64,000 bases of DNA from Sphingobacterium sp. R2 (GTDB taxonomy: Bacteria > Bacteroidota > Bacteroidia > Sphingobacteriales > Sphingobacteriaceae), in the NCBI RefSeq assembly GCF_040760075.1, contig NZ_CP142884.1, forward strand, positions 1,488,001 to 1,552,000, given 5' to 3'. Shown one piece after another: positions 32,908 to 42,953 of the stretch. How positions within the stretch are numbered: the stretch's first letter is position 1; every line of letters starts with the position of its first letter. Below the pieces are notes generated by a model, which ran no database searches, was not told where the DNA came from, and saw only the letters and a list, made by a program, of their open reading frames with translations. The position numbers and the translations under genes were made by a program.

Positions 32908-35406
32908 TTAATCTTTATTTATTTGGTTTTGAATGCGTTTTATTTCGAGCAACATCAGATCCAGGTGCTGTTTATTTAGTGGATCTGTCTGTTTTGCGGC
33001 AAGTTGATTAATTTCGGGCACTAAGGCGCTCAGGTAATTCCGCACATAGAGCTGAACATCACTGCGCTGTGCCTGTGAAATGATATCGGATCCCTGTCCG
33101 ACTTTGGGATTGATGATCTGATTGGCTTTTTCGAGAAAAAAGCGTTGTTGCGCACGTTTAAAGACGGCAACACGTGGGTCTCCAACGGGCAAGGTCCAGA
33201 TCGCTCCACCCATATCGTTTAAATATTCGTTGAGGCCATAGGGATTTGTAGTGTTGAAGGACTTCATGTACACATTGTAGAGCATGCCTGGACTCATCAA
33301 CATGTTCAGCATCTGTTCGTGCTGCTCGACGATTTCCTTGTTGGCATCTTTGCCGATCAAATCCTGGATGTCCTGTGGATATAACCATAGGGGTGGGGTG
33401 AATACATGGTCATTCACATACTGCACGGCTGCTTTGACTTTTTCTCTCGGAACTGCTGCATAAACGGCTCCCTCCTGGCCGCGTACTTTCTTGGTTATGT
33501 GCTGACTACCGATGTTTTTGAGGACATGGTAAAGATAACGGTCAAACTGTGCGCGCACCGATTTGTGCATATCCTTGAGGTTGCTGTAATCATCGCCGGG
33601 TTCATTCGTCCATTCGACCAAATTGGAAACCACTCTTTTTAGGTTTTTGATTCCATAGTTGCTTGCCAATACGGCATCATCGCCAAGGTCTTCTCGTTGT
33701 GACCGTGGGTCTTCATCGTTCCCTTCGCCGCCAAACCAAAGCTTGGGGTTGGTTCTAAGACTGTCTGTTACTTGTTTGCTGAGGTAGAGTTGCTCGTCTT
33801 CACCGCTCGTAAATTGGGGTAGATATTGGTACCCCCATTGGATGGCCCATTTATCGTAGCTGCCGATGCGTGGATAGATGCCGGCCAGGCCTACACCGTC
33901 TTCGGGCTGCGCCACATAATTGAAGCGTGCATAATCCATAATGGATACGGTATGCCCATTTTTTTCGACCCACTTTTTGTCGCGCAATTTTTCTACTGGC
34001 GTTTGGCTGCTTGCTCCCATATTGTGACGGAGGCCCAAACTGTGCCCTACTTCGTGCGACGATACAAAGCGGATCAGTTGGCCCATCACTTCGTCGTCTA
34101 GCTGCATTTTTTGTGCAGCTTTGTTCAATGGGCCCACTTGCACCATAAACCATTGCTGAACGAGTTTCATGACATTATGATACCAGCCTACATGGGCTTC
34201 GATAATCTCGCCACTTCTGGGATCGGATATGCGTGGCCCATAGGCATTCGCCTTTTCGGAGGCAAAGTACCGGATCACAGAGAACCGTGCGTCTTCGAGG
34301 CTCATGGTGGTATCTTGCTCGGGCCATTCTTTGCCGACAATGGCGTTTTTGAAGCCGGCTTGCTCGAATGCCTTATTCCAATCATTGATGCCGGCAATGA
34401 GGTAGGGGCGCCATTTTTTTGGGGTCGCCGGATCGATGTAATAAACGATCTGCTGTTGAGGCTCGACCAATTCGCCTTTTAAGTAGCGTTTTAGATCTTT
34501 CGCTTGGGGCTCGAGACGGTAGCGCTGTATAAAATTAAAGGCTTTGGACCGTTGGTCTTTATCGGTAAAGAGGACATACTTGTTGGCAAAATACCCTACG
34601 CGGTCATCGTAAATCCGTTTTTTCATCGGTACTTTTGGCAACAGCACCATCGATGTGTTGGTAGTAAAGGTCAATGAACCGGTTGCAGTTGCTGCGGGCG
34701 TACCTGATGTGGAGCTGTAGGTTTTGGTGGTCTTTACTTCCAGATTGATCGGGAATACCTTCATATCGGTAATGAAAGAACGGTCGTCTGCCAGGGAGGA
34801 TAGCTTATTTTCGCTTTTTATCTTGCTGTCGAAGGAAAGGGCGGCGTTGTCTTTTCGAAATAGATCGGTCACCTCTACCAAATAACTGTTGCTGCCTGCC
34901 TGTAGTCCTTTGATATCTAAGATAGCAAGGATAGGATCTTCCTGCGACTGGATCAATGCGGTACGAATGGCATCGTTTTCTGGCGCATCCTGCCTGTAAA
35001 TCGCTGCCCGCAGCTGTATACGGTCGCCCAGGCCTTTTTCGAAGTAAAGTGTCTGCTCATTCAGCTTTTCGCCCCCATACATCGGAAATCCCTGTGGTGC
35101 CGACACCAGGCGGGTTACGGTAAGGAAATAGCGGTTGAGCAAACTATCGGGTATTTCCAGGTACCACTTCTTTTCGGATTCGATAACATTAAAAACGCCT
35201 GAGCGGGATATTCTTTTTTTATTTAAAATTTTACTGTAGGCCTCATAGAGGTCATTTTTTGTTTTTAGGGTATCTGTTTTGGCCGCTGTCTTTGTATCGG
35301 TCTTACTAGCCGTTTTATCGGCTTTCTTTTCCAAGGGTTGTTGCGCTTGGACTATACCGCCAGACAAAAGCAGGGCGAGGGTACTTAAGATAATTTTGTT
35401 TTTCAT
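32908..35406 (-). CDS. Zinc-dependent metalloprotease, metzincin type (DUF5117/DUF5118/DUF4953-like)
   Basis: 832 residues with signal peptide (LALLLSGGIVQAQ). A long N-terminal part has SRSGVFNVIESEKKWYLEIP and GGEKLNEQTLYFEKG, typical of bacteroidotal DUF5117/5118 proteases. The catalytic domain has the metzincin zinc motif HEVGHSLGLRH (H451, E452, H455, H461) and a later Met-turn-like SIMDYARF. It should cleave proteins or peptides at the cell surface or in the periplasm. It sits 19 bp after a SusD gene in an operon with an ECF sigma factor, which points to peptide or glycoprotein uptake rather than polysaccharide use. Confidence 0.92.
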   Translation of the reverse strand: MKNKIILSTLALLLSGGIVQAQQPLEKKADKTASKTDTKTAAKTDTLKTKNDLYEAYSKILNKKRISRSGVFNVIESEKKWYLEIPDSLLNRYFLTVTRLVSAPQGFPMYGGEKLNEQTLYFEKGLGDRIQLRAAIYRQDAPENDAIRTALIQSQEDPILAILDIKGLQAGSNSYLVEVTDLFRKDNAALSFDSKIKSENKLSSLADDRSFITDMKVFPINLEVKTTKTYSSTSGTPAATATGSLTFTTNTSMVLLPKVPMKKRIYDDRVGYFANKYVLFTDKDQRSKAFNFIQRYRLEPQAKDLKRYLKGELVEPQQQIVYYIDPATPKKWRPYLIAGINDWNKAFEQAGFKNAIVGKEWPEQDTTMSLEDARFSVIRYFASEKANAYGPRISDPRSGEIIEAHVGWYHNVMKLVQQWFMVQVGPLNKAAQKMQLDDEVMGQLIRFVSSHEVGHSLGLRHNMGASSQTPVEKLRDKKWVEKNGHTVSIMDYARFNYVAQPEDGVGLAGIYPRIGSYDKWAIQWGYQYLPQFTSGEDEQLYLSKQVTDSLRTNPKLWFGGEGNDEDPRSQREDLGDDAVLASNYGIKNLKRVVSNLVEWTNEPGDDYSNLKDMHKSVRAQFDRYLYHVLKNIGSQHITKKVRGQEGAVYAAVPREKVKAAVQYVNDHVFTPPLWLYPQDIQDLIGKDANKEIVEQHEQMLNMLMSPGMLYNVYMKSFNTTNPYGLNEYLNDMGGAIWTLPVGDPRVAVFKRAQQRFFLEKANQIINPKVGQGSDIISQAQRSDVQLYVRNYLSALVPEINQLAAKQTDPLNKQHLDLMLLEIKRIQNQINKD

Positions 35407-35425
35407 GTGTTTGTTATAGCATCTA

Positions 35426-36850
35426 TTAAAACGGTACGGCTTCGTCTGTATTTAACCGTAAGTTTGGGTTTAACTTCATGGCGTCCAATGGAAACGGAAT
35501 GATGTACATTCTGGAGTTTGGCGCCAGTGTATAGGTCTTTTGCTCGACCGTCTTATTGACAATCGGGAAGACACGGACGAGTGTTTTGGCATATTCTTTT
35601 TCGAGATTTAAGCGTTTCAGATCAAAGAAACGGTGGTATCCGATCGGCAGCTCGCGACGGCGCTCGTTAATAACCAGATCCATCGCTTCCTTGCGTGTCG
35701 TCGGAACGGCCAGAATGGCCTTGTCGCCTTCAATGCGGGTTTTGCGTAGACTATTCAATAGGCTGATGGCTTTGGCATATTGATCTTGACGGGCATAACA
35801 TTCGGCCAGCATCAGGTAAATTTCCGGTGTTTTTAGTCCAACGGTGGGGAAGAAAAATGCGGTATACTTGACGTTGTAGTAACTTGCTCCGGCGCCGATA
35901 TCCAGGAAGCTGGCGTTGGTCTTGGTGTAGAATAAACTAAAACGCTTGTCTTCTTTATCGAACATGCTCGTCAGTTCGGGACTTAACATGTAGCTGTACC
36001 CAAAGTTCATTTCGGTGTAGCCATTGATATACATGTAGCTCAATACTTCGGGATTATTTTCGGCGATGATCGGTGTCTTGCTTGGTCCGCCCAATTTTTC
36101 ATATTGTACCAGATCAATGAGCTGTCCATTCAGCTGCATGGCTTTTTCGGCTGCCGCCTGTGCTTCGGCAATCTCCCTTTTGAAAAGGTGCACCTTGGCT
36201 TTCAATGCATAAGCAAAGGCCAGCGATGGGTGATAGGGATTGTTGGGTTTCTCTTGCAGATGGGGTATGGCGTCGTCAATATCTTTTTGAATAAAATCGT
36301 ATACCTGCTGTACCGTCGACTTGACTGGTTTGGCCTCCAGGTCGTATTTATCCATGATGCAGACACCACCGTCCTGCGCTGCCGTGCTGGCATCATAGGC
36401 CTTGGCGTAGACATTGATGAGGTGGAAATAATCGAAAGCTCGAAACATCTTGGCCTCGGCTTTAGCCAGGGTCTTCAATTGGCTATCGCCCGGGCTTTCA
36501 TCCACCAGGGAAATAATCATGTTCCACTGTGCAATGTATTTGTAGCACTGGTTGTAAAAGCTCGATGAGTTGAGTTGACTGACCCGGTCTTCCTTTTCCT
36601 GAAACAAAAAGTTGATGGTATTGATGTTGGGCGTCAAACCGATAACATTGGATTCTTTGAGGTATTGGTCATCGACCAGGTACTGAAAATTATTGACGGG
36701 GTAGCCTCTATTGGGGTAGGCCACCAAGTCGTAATAGTCTTGTGTGGTACGCACCAATTGGGAGCCTTTTGGTGTAATGTCGAGGTATTTATCGCAGGCG
36801 GAAAAGACTACTAGAGTCGCACATGCCGCCATTATAGTTTTTAAAGTCAT
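35426..36850 (-). CDS. RagB/SusD family lipoprotein of the metzincin operon
   Basis: 474 residues. Lipoprotein signal ATLVVFSAC (cysteine 19), then DKYLDITPKGSQLV, TPR-like helices (AKAEAKMFRAFDYFHLINVY), LMLAECYARQDQYAKAISLL and the late INERRRELPIGYHRFFDLKR signature. It acts as surface ligand-binding lid for the SusC encoded 12 bp upstream. The adjacent metzincin suggests that peptides or glycopeptides are the ligand, comparable in principle to the RagAB oligopeptide importer (family knowledge; not proven here). Confidence 0.94.
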   Translation of the reverse strand: MTLKTIMAACATLVVFSACDKYLDITPKGSQLVRTTQDYYDLVAYPNRGYPVNNFQYLVDDQYLKESNVIGLTPNINTINFLFQEKEDRVSQLNSSSFYNQCYKYIAQWNMIISLVDESPGDSQLKTLAKAEAKMFRAFDYFHLINVYAKAYDASTAAQDGGVCIMDKYDLEAKPVKSTVQQVYDFIQKDIDDAIPHLQEKPNNPYHPSLAFAYALKAKVHLFKREIAEAQAAAEKAMQLNGQLIDLVQYEKLGGPSKTPIIAENNPEVLSYMYINGYTEMNFGYSYMLSPELTSMFDKEDKRFSLFYTKTNASFLDIGAGASYYNVKYTAFFFPTVGLKTPEIYLMLAECYARQDQYAKAISLLNSLRKTRIEGDKAILAVPTTRKEAMDLVINERRRELPIGYHRFFDLKRLNLEKEYAKTLVRVFPIVNKTVEQKTYTLAPNSRMYIIPFPLDAMKLNPNLRLNTDEAVPF

Positions 36851-36862
36851 CGTAGATTTGGG

Positions 36863-39800
36863 TTAAAAAGTGAGTGAAAGTCCCATCAGGAATGATTTGG
36901 CCAGGGGCAAAGTGCGTGTACCACTATTGAGTGAATAGGATTCTGGATCGATATCATTGCCGGCGGCGCTCCATGTCCATAAATTATTGACCTGCGCCGT
37001 TAACCTGACGTTTTGCATGCCGGCTTTATGGGCCAATTGTTTTGGCAGTTGATAACCGACCGCGATGTTTCGCAGTTTCACATAATCTGCCGCAACAATC
37101 TGCTGATCGCTATAGCGCCATAGATTTGATAAGGTGCTCGCGCCACTCCGTAGGTTGTCTGGATAATCGACCATCAATCGGGGATAATCGTTGGTGGCTC
37201 CTGCTGCCCAGCGGTTCACCAGACCTGCGTTAGTCAGTTTATCGCTTGCGAAGTCGATGGCATCTTTGCGCAATTTATGTCCACCGGAGAAGACAAACAT
37301 GGCCGAAAGATCAAATGCTTTATAGCGCAGACGCTGATTGATGGATCCTGTATATTTTGGAAACAGTGTCCCTAAGTTGACCAATGCATCGGGTGAATTG
37401 ATATCATTGATCTTTGTAGGGGTGCCATTATCATCAAAAACCACATTGGATTCGCCGTTTTGATCCAGAAAATAAGGGTAACCATTCACCATGCCGGCAT
37501 AGCGATAGGCCATGATGGAATTGTAGCTGCTGCCTTCAAAAAAGTAGTTGCTAGGCGAGCCAACATAGGACTGCGCGGTAGCGGTCAATCCATTCACTTT
37601 CTCGACCTTATTTTTGTTGAAGGAGAATACCAGTTGGGTGCTTGCTGTCAGATCTTTCTTTTTGAGCCACACGCCATTGATGTTAAACTCGATTCCTCTG
37701 TTGCGTAAGGCCCCATTGTTGATAACGCGTGAATTGGCTCCGACGGTTGGGTCGAGTACTGCGCTGATCAGCAAATCGGAGCTGTAGCGATTATAGGCAT
37801 CGATAGTGGCGGACAGGCGGTTGTCTAACATTGAAATATCTACACCGAAGTTGGTGGTTGCTGTTTTCTCCCAGCGCAACATGGGATTGGGCAACGATTT
37901 TTGCTCGAGATACTGCAGGTAGGGGAAAAGCTTATCGGATTTCCAGGTGGCGGTACCATAGCTGGAACTTTCTTGATCCACATTGCCGGTAATACCGTAC
38001 GTGGCGCGTAGCTTGAGCGAGTTTAACCATTCGCTGTTTTTCATAAAGTCTTCGTTGCTGACATTCCATCCTGCTCCGACAGACCATAACGGGCGGTATT
38101 TAAACTTGGGGTCTACGCCAAAAAGATCGGCCTGATCAACACGGATACTTCCGGTTAGGTTGTATCTGTTGTTATAGGTATAGCCGGCATTGGCATATAG
38201 CGAAGTGAATCGGTGTAAAGTTTCTTTTTGCGCACCGCCATTCAAGTCACCTAAGCGGACATTGCCTCCATAGATATAACTCGTTACGCCTGTTTTACTT
38301 AATGTGGCCCAGTCGATGGTAGTCGATGTCAAGGTGACGGGATTGTAGCCCACAAGCAATTGTTGGATAGGACGCGGTGTATGCGACTGACGCATCTCGA
38401 AGCCGGCGAGGGCGGTTATCTGATGCTGGCCATATTGGCCAAAGGTATTGTCATAGTTAAATTGATTGCGGAACGTATAGTTGTACCGTTTGGATTCGAA
38501 TTGATAGTAACGGCCTCCTGCTGGCAGGTTCTTGGTGTATACTCCTGTCGCTGCATTGTAGCTGACCATTGCATTTGATGCGACACGCATCATGTAGCTG
38601 TCTTCGTCGTAGAAGCTTTCACGGGAAGTTTGCCCCAGTTCATAGGAAAACTGTGTTTGAAAAGAGAGTCCTTTGTAAATGGTGGCCCGCAACGCTGTAA
38701 ATGCGCGAAGATTTAAATTCTTTCTGCTCTCGATGCCTTCGCCCAAGGCTTCAAGCACATTAAAGGCGGTACTTTTTAGATTTGGGTTTGCGGCAATCTG
38801 TTCTGCTGTCTCGCCGTTAATGGCCGATCCGGGTCCGACGGAACTTGAAAGGTCAACGTAAGGCGCATACACGAGGTTGCCATTTTCATCTTTGATGCGT
38901 GTATAGCGAGGCTGTAAAAATACATTATTGTAATCGCCTTCGGTTTCTTTATTGACACCGTAGGTGCCGTTCAGTCCGACTGTCGCATTTAACCATTTGG
39001 TGACGTTGAAGCTGGATTTCAAATACAGGTTGAATTTCTCATTCTTCTCGTGCTGCACTAGACCCTTTCCTTTATCGTAGTTGAACGAAACAAAGGTGTT
39101 GCTTTTGGACGAATTCTGTGAGATGCTGGCGTTATACCGTTGGCGTGATTCATTCTGCCAGACGTTGTCTGTAAACTCTTTAATATAATCGTTGTTGCGC
39201 CAGGTATTGATCGTCGCATCGCGTTCTTGCGTGCTAATGGCCCCGGTAGATTCTTTTCGGAATAGATCGTATAACGGTGAATAATATTTTAGACTTCCAC
39301 TACCCAACCTTCCGTAGTAATTGAACAAAGACTCGGTATTCGCATAGCGCGATCTTTCTTTGTTGTAGACATCGATTTCATAGTCGATCAGATCGGATGT
39401 GCTGGCGTAATGCATCTTGGCGATATCCGGTTTTTGCGTGATGAACTGATCGACATTGAAGTTGACGGAAACTCCTTGGCCTTTTCCTCTTTTAGTGGTA
39501 ACGACAATAACGCCATTGGCTGCCCGGGCGCCATAGATGGATGCTGCTGTTGCGTCTTTCAGTACGGTAACGGACTCGACGTCATAGGGGTTGATGTCGC
39601 TCAGGGTAAGCTCGGTGGGTAAGTCGTCCACGACGATAAGTGGATTGGTGGTGACCTGATTGGAATAGGTGCCGATTCCGCGAAGTACGGGACTGTCTGC
39701 AGCGGAGCGCGTAGGGTTTTTGATATAGGTCAGTCCAGCTACCTGGCCTTCGAGCGCAGAAACTAAGTCGACGTTGATCTGTTTGTTTAACTGATCATTG

Positions 39801-40471
39801 GTGACTGTGGTATATGCTCCAGGGCTACGCTCTTTGCTGATGCGCTGATATCCTGTAATCATAATTTCGTTGAGCATAGACTCTTTTGCGCTCAGCATGA
39901 CCCGTACCGGCCGCGCAATTTGATCTGGACTGAATCGCATCACTTTTTCTTGAAAAGAGACGTGGCTGAAAGACAATTGGATGTCTGCAGGGTTGGCAAC
40001 ACTCAATTCAAAATCGCCATCTCCGGAACTCATCGTCTGGCTATTGTCCTGTAGGTTGTGGATTGAAACGCCGGGAATGGTATTGCCCAGGCTATCAATA
40101 ACCTTTCCGCGCACGGGCTGACTATTGGTGGATGCCACTTTCCGATAAAGGATGATGCGCTTGTTTTCCAGACGGTAACTGAAGGGCTGATCCTTAAACA
40201 AAATGGACAACGCGTCCGCAACGCTCGAGCGTTTGAGGTTGACACTGATCGGGCGGGCCGATTTTAACAGATTCCCATCGAAAACAAATTCGTAGCCGTA
40301 GCGATCCGATAGGCTTGTGATCACTTCTTTGACATCGGCATTTTTAAAATTTAACTGAACCTGTTGAGCTTGTAGTTCGTAAGGATCAATCATGCTCATC
40401 AAAGCAATTCCAGCGACCACACTCAAGTATTTCCGCAAAAATACCGGTCGCTTTGGGGTTAGGTAGGACAT
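36863..40471 (-). CDS. SusC-like TonB-dependent transporter with STN signalling domain
   Basis: 1202 residues. Signal region, then an STN domain at about 36-110 (VQLNFKNADVKEVITSLSD, VADALSILFKDQPFSY), a carboxypeptidase-like domain (GKVIDSLGNTIPGVSIHN), a plug (ALEGQVAGLTYI, VVDDLPTEL, VLKDATAASIYGARAANG) and the barrel ending MGLSLTF. The STN domain contacts a FecR anti-sigma factor across the periplasm, so ligand uptake is sensed. FecR and the sigma factor are encoded directly upstream on the same strand. It works with the SusD encoded 12 bp downstream. Confidence 0.96.
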   Translation of the reverse strand: MSYLTPKRPVFLRKYLSVVAGIALMSMIDPYELQAQQVQLNFKNADVKEVITSLSDRYGYEFVFDGNLLKSARPISVNLKRSSVADALSILFKDQPFSYRLENKRIILYRKVASTNSQPVRGKVIDSLGNTIPGVSIHNLQDNSQTMSSGDGDFELSVANPADIQLSFSHVSFQEKVMRFSPDQIARPVRVMLSAKESMLNEIMITGYQRISKERSPGAYTTVTNDQLNKQINVDLVSALEGQVAGLTYIKNPTRSAADSPVLRGIGTYSNQVTTNPLIVVDDLPTELTLSDINPYDVESVTVLKDATAASIYGARAANGVIVVTTKRGKGQGVSVNFNVDQFITQKPDIAKMHYASTSDLIDYEIDVYNKERSRYANTESLFNYYGRLGSGSLKYYSPLYDLFRKESTGAISTQERDATINTWRNNDYIKEFTDNVWQNESRQRYNASISQNSSKSNTFVSFNYDKGKGLVQHEKNEKFNLYLKSSFNVTKWLNATVGLNGTYGVNKETEGDYNNVFLQPRYTRIKDENGNLVYAPYVDLSSSVGPGSAINGETAEQIAANPNLKSTAFNVLEALGEGIESRKNLNLRAFTALRATIYKGLSFQTQFSYELGQTSRESFYDEDSYMMRVASNAMVSYNAATGVYTKNLPAGGRYYQFESKRYNYTFRNQFNYDNTFGQYGQHQITALAGFEMRQSHTPRPIQQLLVGYNPVTLTSTTIDWATLSKTGVTSYIYGGNVRLGDLNGGAQKETLHRFTSLYANAGYTYNNRYNLTGSIRVDQADLFGVDPKFKYRPLWSVGAGWNVSNEDFMKNSEWLNSLKLRATYGITGNVDQESSSYGTATWKSDKLFPYLQYLEQKSLPNPMLRWEKTATTNFGVDISMLDNRLSATIDAYNRYSSDLLISAVLDPTVGANSRVINNGALRNRGIEFNINGVWLKKKDLTASTQLVFSFNKNKVEKVNGLTATAQSYVGSPSNYFFEGSSYNSIMAYRYAGMVNGYPYFLDQNGESNVVFDDNGTPTKINDINSPDALVNLGTLFPKYTGSINQRLRYKAFDLSAMFVFSGGHKLRKDAIDFASDKLTNAGLVNRWAAGATNDYPRLMVDYPDNLRSGASTLSNLWRYSDQQIVAADYVKLRNIAVGYQLPKQLAHKAGMQNVRLTAQVNNLWTWSAAGNDIDPESYSLNSGTRTLPLAKSFLMGLSLTF

Positions 40472-40537
40472 GGTAGATGTAGGTTAATGTAGTATTTAGT
40501 TGTTAAATATGTATTGTTAAAAGTGAATTGTTACGCG

Positions 40538-41701
40538 TTAGTTTTTAGACGTATTTTTTAAGCTGATTTTTTTATTGTTCAATTGGAAATGGAGGCCGCT
40601 TGCTTCATTTAAGAGACTTAGCATTTCCTGTAATGGTATATTTTTTCGGACTTTCATATAAATCGACCGGTCGTTAGGTAGCGGGAGGGTATCGACTTCG
40701 ACAGCATACCATCTGGACAAATCAGCTAGGATGACACGGAGCGACTGATCGCGGTAGTCAAAGTAGCCTGCGGTCCAAGCGGTAGCTTGCTTTAGCGCTA
40801 CCTGCTCCTGATGTATTCCATTGTGGTCGGTGATGGCTGTTTCGCCCGGATGCAGCACAATGCGCTGAGCGGTTCCGGATTTGCTCAGAGCGATCCGTCC
40901 GGACAGCAGGGATGTGGTGACCTGTCCGTCGCTCGCATAATTTCGTACGTTGAAAACGGTGCCCAGCACTTCGACGTTTGCGGCTCCGGCATGAACGGTA
41001 AATGGTCTTTGTGCTTGGTGAGCTACATCGAAATACCCTTCTCCTTCTAGGGAAACTTCTCTTTTGGCAGCATCAAAAGGAACCTGAAAGGTGAGGGTAG
41101 ATGCCGCATTCATCGTAATCTTGGTTCCATCTTCCAGAATAATCCTAAAGTCGGAATTGGGGGTGTAGATGGTTTGCAGACTTGGGGTTTTTCCCGTTGC
41201 GGTGACTTTTACCGTTTGACTGTCGATGCGGGAAAATGCAATTTCGCCGATCTGCCATGCCGAATCTGTTTTTGGTAAAATGGCGATTTCTTTGCCAGAC
41301 TTATCTTTCACATATAAGGTGGGTGCTGATGGTGCCGCAATATCGGAAGGTGCCACGCGCTGTGCGAGGTAAAACCAGGTGGCCAATCCGGCGACCAGGA
41401 GAATGGAAGCGGCTGCCCACCACTGCTGTTTGTAGCTTAAACGAAGCGGTTGTTTGTTCGGTTGGTTTAATCCATCTGATTGGTTTAGCCTATCTTCTAA
41501 TCTTTCTTTGATACGGGCAATATGGGGCGCAAAAGGTTGATCGATTTGATGTTGGTCAATATCGATCGAGGCCAAAGAAGTGAGCTGTTCGAGCTCTTCG
41601 TCGCTGGCATGTTCAAAATAGTGGAGCAGTCTATCGAGGTCGACACGATTGATACTTCCATCTAAATAGTTCTTGTAAATATTTTCTATTTTTTTTGCCA
41701 T
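40538..41701 (-). CDS. FecR-type anti-sigma factor
   Basis: 387 residues. A cytoplasmic N-terminus (1-93) binds the sigma factor; one membrane span (about 94-113, WAAASILLVAGLATWFYLA) leads to a periplasmic FecR domain with LQTIYTPNSDFRIILEDGTK, EVSLEGEGYFDVAHQAQRPF and VEVLGTVFNVRNY. A C-terminal DUF4974 domain (VILADLSRWYAVEVDTLPL) touches the STN domain of the SusC. The gene lies between the sigma factor (56-bp gap) and the SusC gene (66-bp gap). It releases the sigma factor when the transporter is occupied. Confidence 0.95.
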   Translation of the reverse strand: MAKKIENIYKNYLDGSINRVDLDRLLHYFEHASDEELEQLTSLASIDIDQHQIDQPFAPHIARIKERLEDRLNQSDGLNQPNKQPLRLSYKQQWWAAASILLVAGLATWFYLAQRVAPSDIAAPSAPTLYVKDKSGKEIAILPKTDSAWQIGEIAFSRIDSQTVKVTATGKTPSLQTIYTPNSDFRIILEDGTKITMNAASTLTFQVPFDAAKREVSLEGEGYFDVAHQAQRPFTVHAGAANVEVLGTVFNVRNYASDGQVTTSLLSGRIALSKSGTAQRIVLHPGETAITDHNGIHQEQVALKQATAWTAGYFDYRDQSLRVILADLSRWYAVEVDTLPLPNDRSIYMKVRKNIPLQEMLSLLNEASGLHFQLNNKKISLKNTSKN

Positions 41702-41757
41702 ATCTATAAGTTAATACGCAACTTATTAGCAAAAACACTATCGCTGTGGTGTTTTTT

Positions 41758-42342
41758 TTAAAAAAAATAGAATGCGACAAGAATTGCTAAAATCTCGTCA
41801 TAATGGTCTTGCACAAATTGGCGGATATGTTGGTTGGATTTGACCATAGCATTACTCACGGTGGATACAGAAATATGCAATTGCTTTGCAACCTCTTCGT
41901 AGCTTTTCTGCTCTATTTTGCACAGCACAAATATTTCTCTTCTACGCTCACTTAGGGTGTTGAGCGCTTTTTCTAATAATGCGGACTGTTTTTCTTCGAT
42001 ATCAACTTCTTTTTCCATCAGGTAGAGCTGCTCGAAATGCTGGTATAAATTTTCCTGCATTGCGGCTTCTTTCGCTAATTTTCTATACCAGGAGATCACA
42101 TCATTTTTAGCGATTGTAAAAATCCAGGATTTAAAACTTCGCGTGGGGTCAATGGTCGATCTTTTTTGCCAGACTTTGAGGAATACATCCTGCACGATCT
42201 CTTCACTTACCTGCCGATCTTTGACCATTCGAAAAATAGTGGAAAATAGGGCATGGCTATACTGATCATATAAGGCAAAAAAAGCTTGTTCGTCGCCATG
42301 GGAAAGCGATATCAATAGCTTATTTTCTGCAGTAATATCCAT
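41758..42342 (-). CDS. ECF RNA polymerase sigma factor (FecI-like)
   Basis: 194 residues. Region 2 (about 20-85: ALFSTIFRMVKDRQVSEEIV, VFLKVWQKRSTID, SFKSWIFTIAKNDVISWYRK) and region 4 (about 125-180: LNTLSERRREIFVLCKIEQK, SYEEVAKQLHISVSTVSNAM). It directs transcription of its own Sus operon when released by the FecR protein encoded just downstream. A -7 element TAAATTTG on the minus strand (42403-42396) lies 54 bp upstream of the start, suggesting basal expression from the housekeeping sigma. Confidence 0.95.
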   Translation of the reverse strand: MDITAENKLLISLSHGDEQAFFALYDQYSHALFSTIFRMVKDRQVSEEIVQDVFLKVWQKRSTIDPTRSFKSWIFTIAKNDVISWYRKLAKEAAMQENLYQHFEQLYLMEKEVDIEEKQSALLEKALNTLSERRREIFVLCKIEQKSYEEVAKQLHISVSTVSNAMVKSNQHIRQFVQDHYDEILAILVAFYFF

Positions 42343-42395
42343 AGTAAACTTTTCAACAGTCAGATTCTATGCGGATTGAATCTGTAACCAGCTGT

Positions 42396-42403
42396 CAAAT
42401 TTA
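42396..42403 (-). promoter_or_regulatory. Minus-7 box of the sigma factor gene
   Basis: TAAATTTG on the minus strand fits TAnnTTTG and would start transcription near 42389. No TTTG lies 19 nt upstream; that position falls within the hairpin at 42412-42451. Confidence 0.45.
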
Positions 42404-42411
42404 CAACTTTT

Positions 42412-42451
42412 CGGCTGAATACTTCCTATTGCGGGCAATAGTTTTCAGCCG
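42412..42451. terminator. Two-tier hairpin between XRE gene and sigma factor gene
   Basis: Outer arms CGGCTGAA (42412-42419) and TTCAGCCG (42444-42451) are perfect, as are inner arms CTATTGC (42426-42432) and GCAATAG (42435-42441). On the minus strand it follows the XRE gene by 37 bp and precedes the sigma factor promoter, so it probably ends the XRE transcript. Confidence 0.6.
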
Positions 42452-42487
42452 ACAGTATGCTATGCAGTAAATTTGGATAGGCTGAGC

Positions 42488-42829
42488 TTATAGCCTTGGA
42501 TTATCTTTTTCTATTTGCTCGTAGAGCTCAATGATTTTTTTGCGGAGCTGGATAATTTGATCGTCCTTTTGTTGTAGCTGTTTGTTCAGGATGCTTATTT
42601 CGTTGGTGTAATCTTTAACGTCGTCTGTATCTGAATTGGATACCAGCTGCAACAATGTCAAATTAAATAACTTGGCGATTTGATTTAACCGAGAGAGGTT
42701 AAGATCTGTAATCCCTGTTTCCATTTTTGAAAATGCAGGAATTGAAACGTCCAATTTCTTTGCTACATCTTGTTGCGTCCAACCTTTTTGTTGCCTGAGT
42801 AATCTGATCTTTTTGCCTAGTGTTTTCAT
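42488..42829 (-). CDS. XRE-family transcriptional regulator with coiled-coil tail
   Basis: 113 residues. A Cro/C1-type helix-turn-helix occupies residues 5-60 (LGKKIRLLRQQKGWTQQDVA, then DVSIPAFSKMETGITDLNLS). A helical C-terminal tail (about 75-110, rich in Q, K, I and L at heptad spacing) probably dimerises it. It is placed between two sigma/FecR Sus loci that point away from each other. Such small regulators often repress their own gene or neighbours; the target here is unknown. Confidence 0.88.
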   Translation of the reverse strand: MKTLGKKIRLLRQQKGWTQQDVAKKLDVSIPAFSKMETGITDLNLSRLNQIAKLFNLTLLQLVSNSDTDDVKDYTNEISILNKQLQQKDDQIIQLRKKIIELYEQIEKDNPRL

Positions 42830-42953
42830 TTGAAGATTTGTAATGGGTTAAGGTACGAAAAAAAATGCATAAACAATTTTTTTGGTGGGGTATTAAAAAA
42901 GTAAGGGCTTAAATCTGTATAGGAAACAGACACTCGGCAGGGCTTATTTTTAG

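Noticed and set aside
34111..34482. 123-residue plus-strand frame inside the metzincin gene
   Set aside because: It is the antisense shadow of a well-conserved coding region including the zinc motif.
36104..36568. 154-residue plus-strand frame inside a SusD gene
   Set aside because: It is an antisense shadow with no start context or independent evidence.
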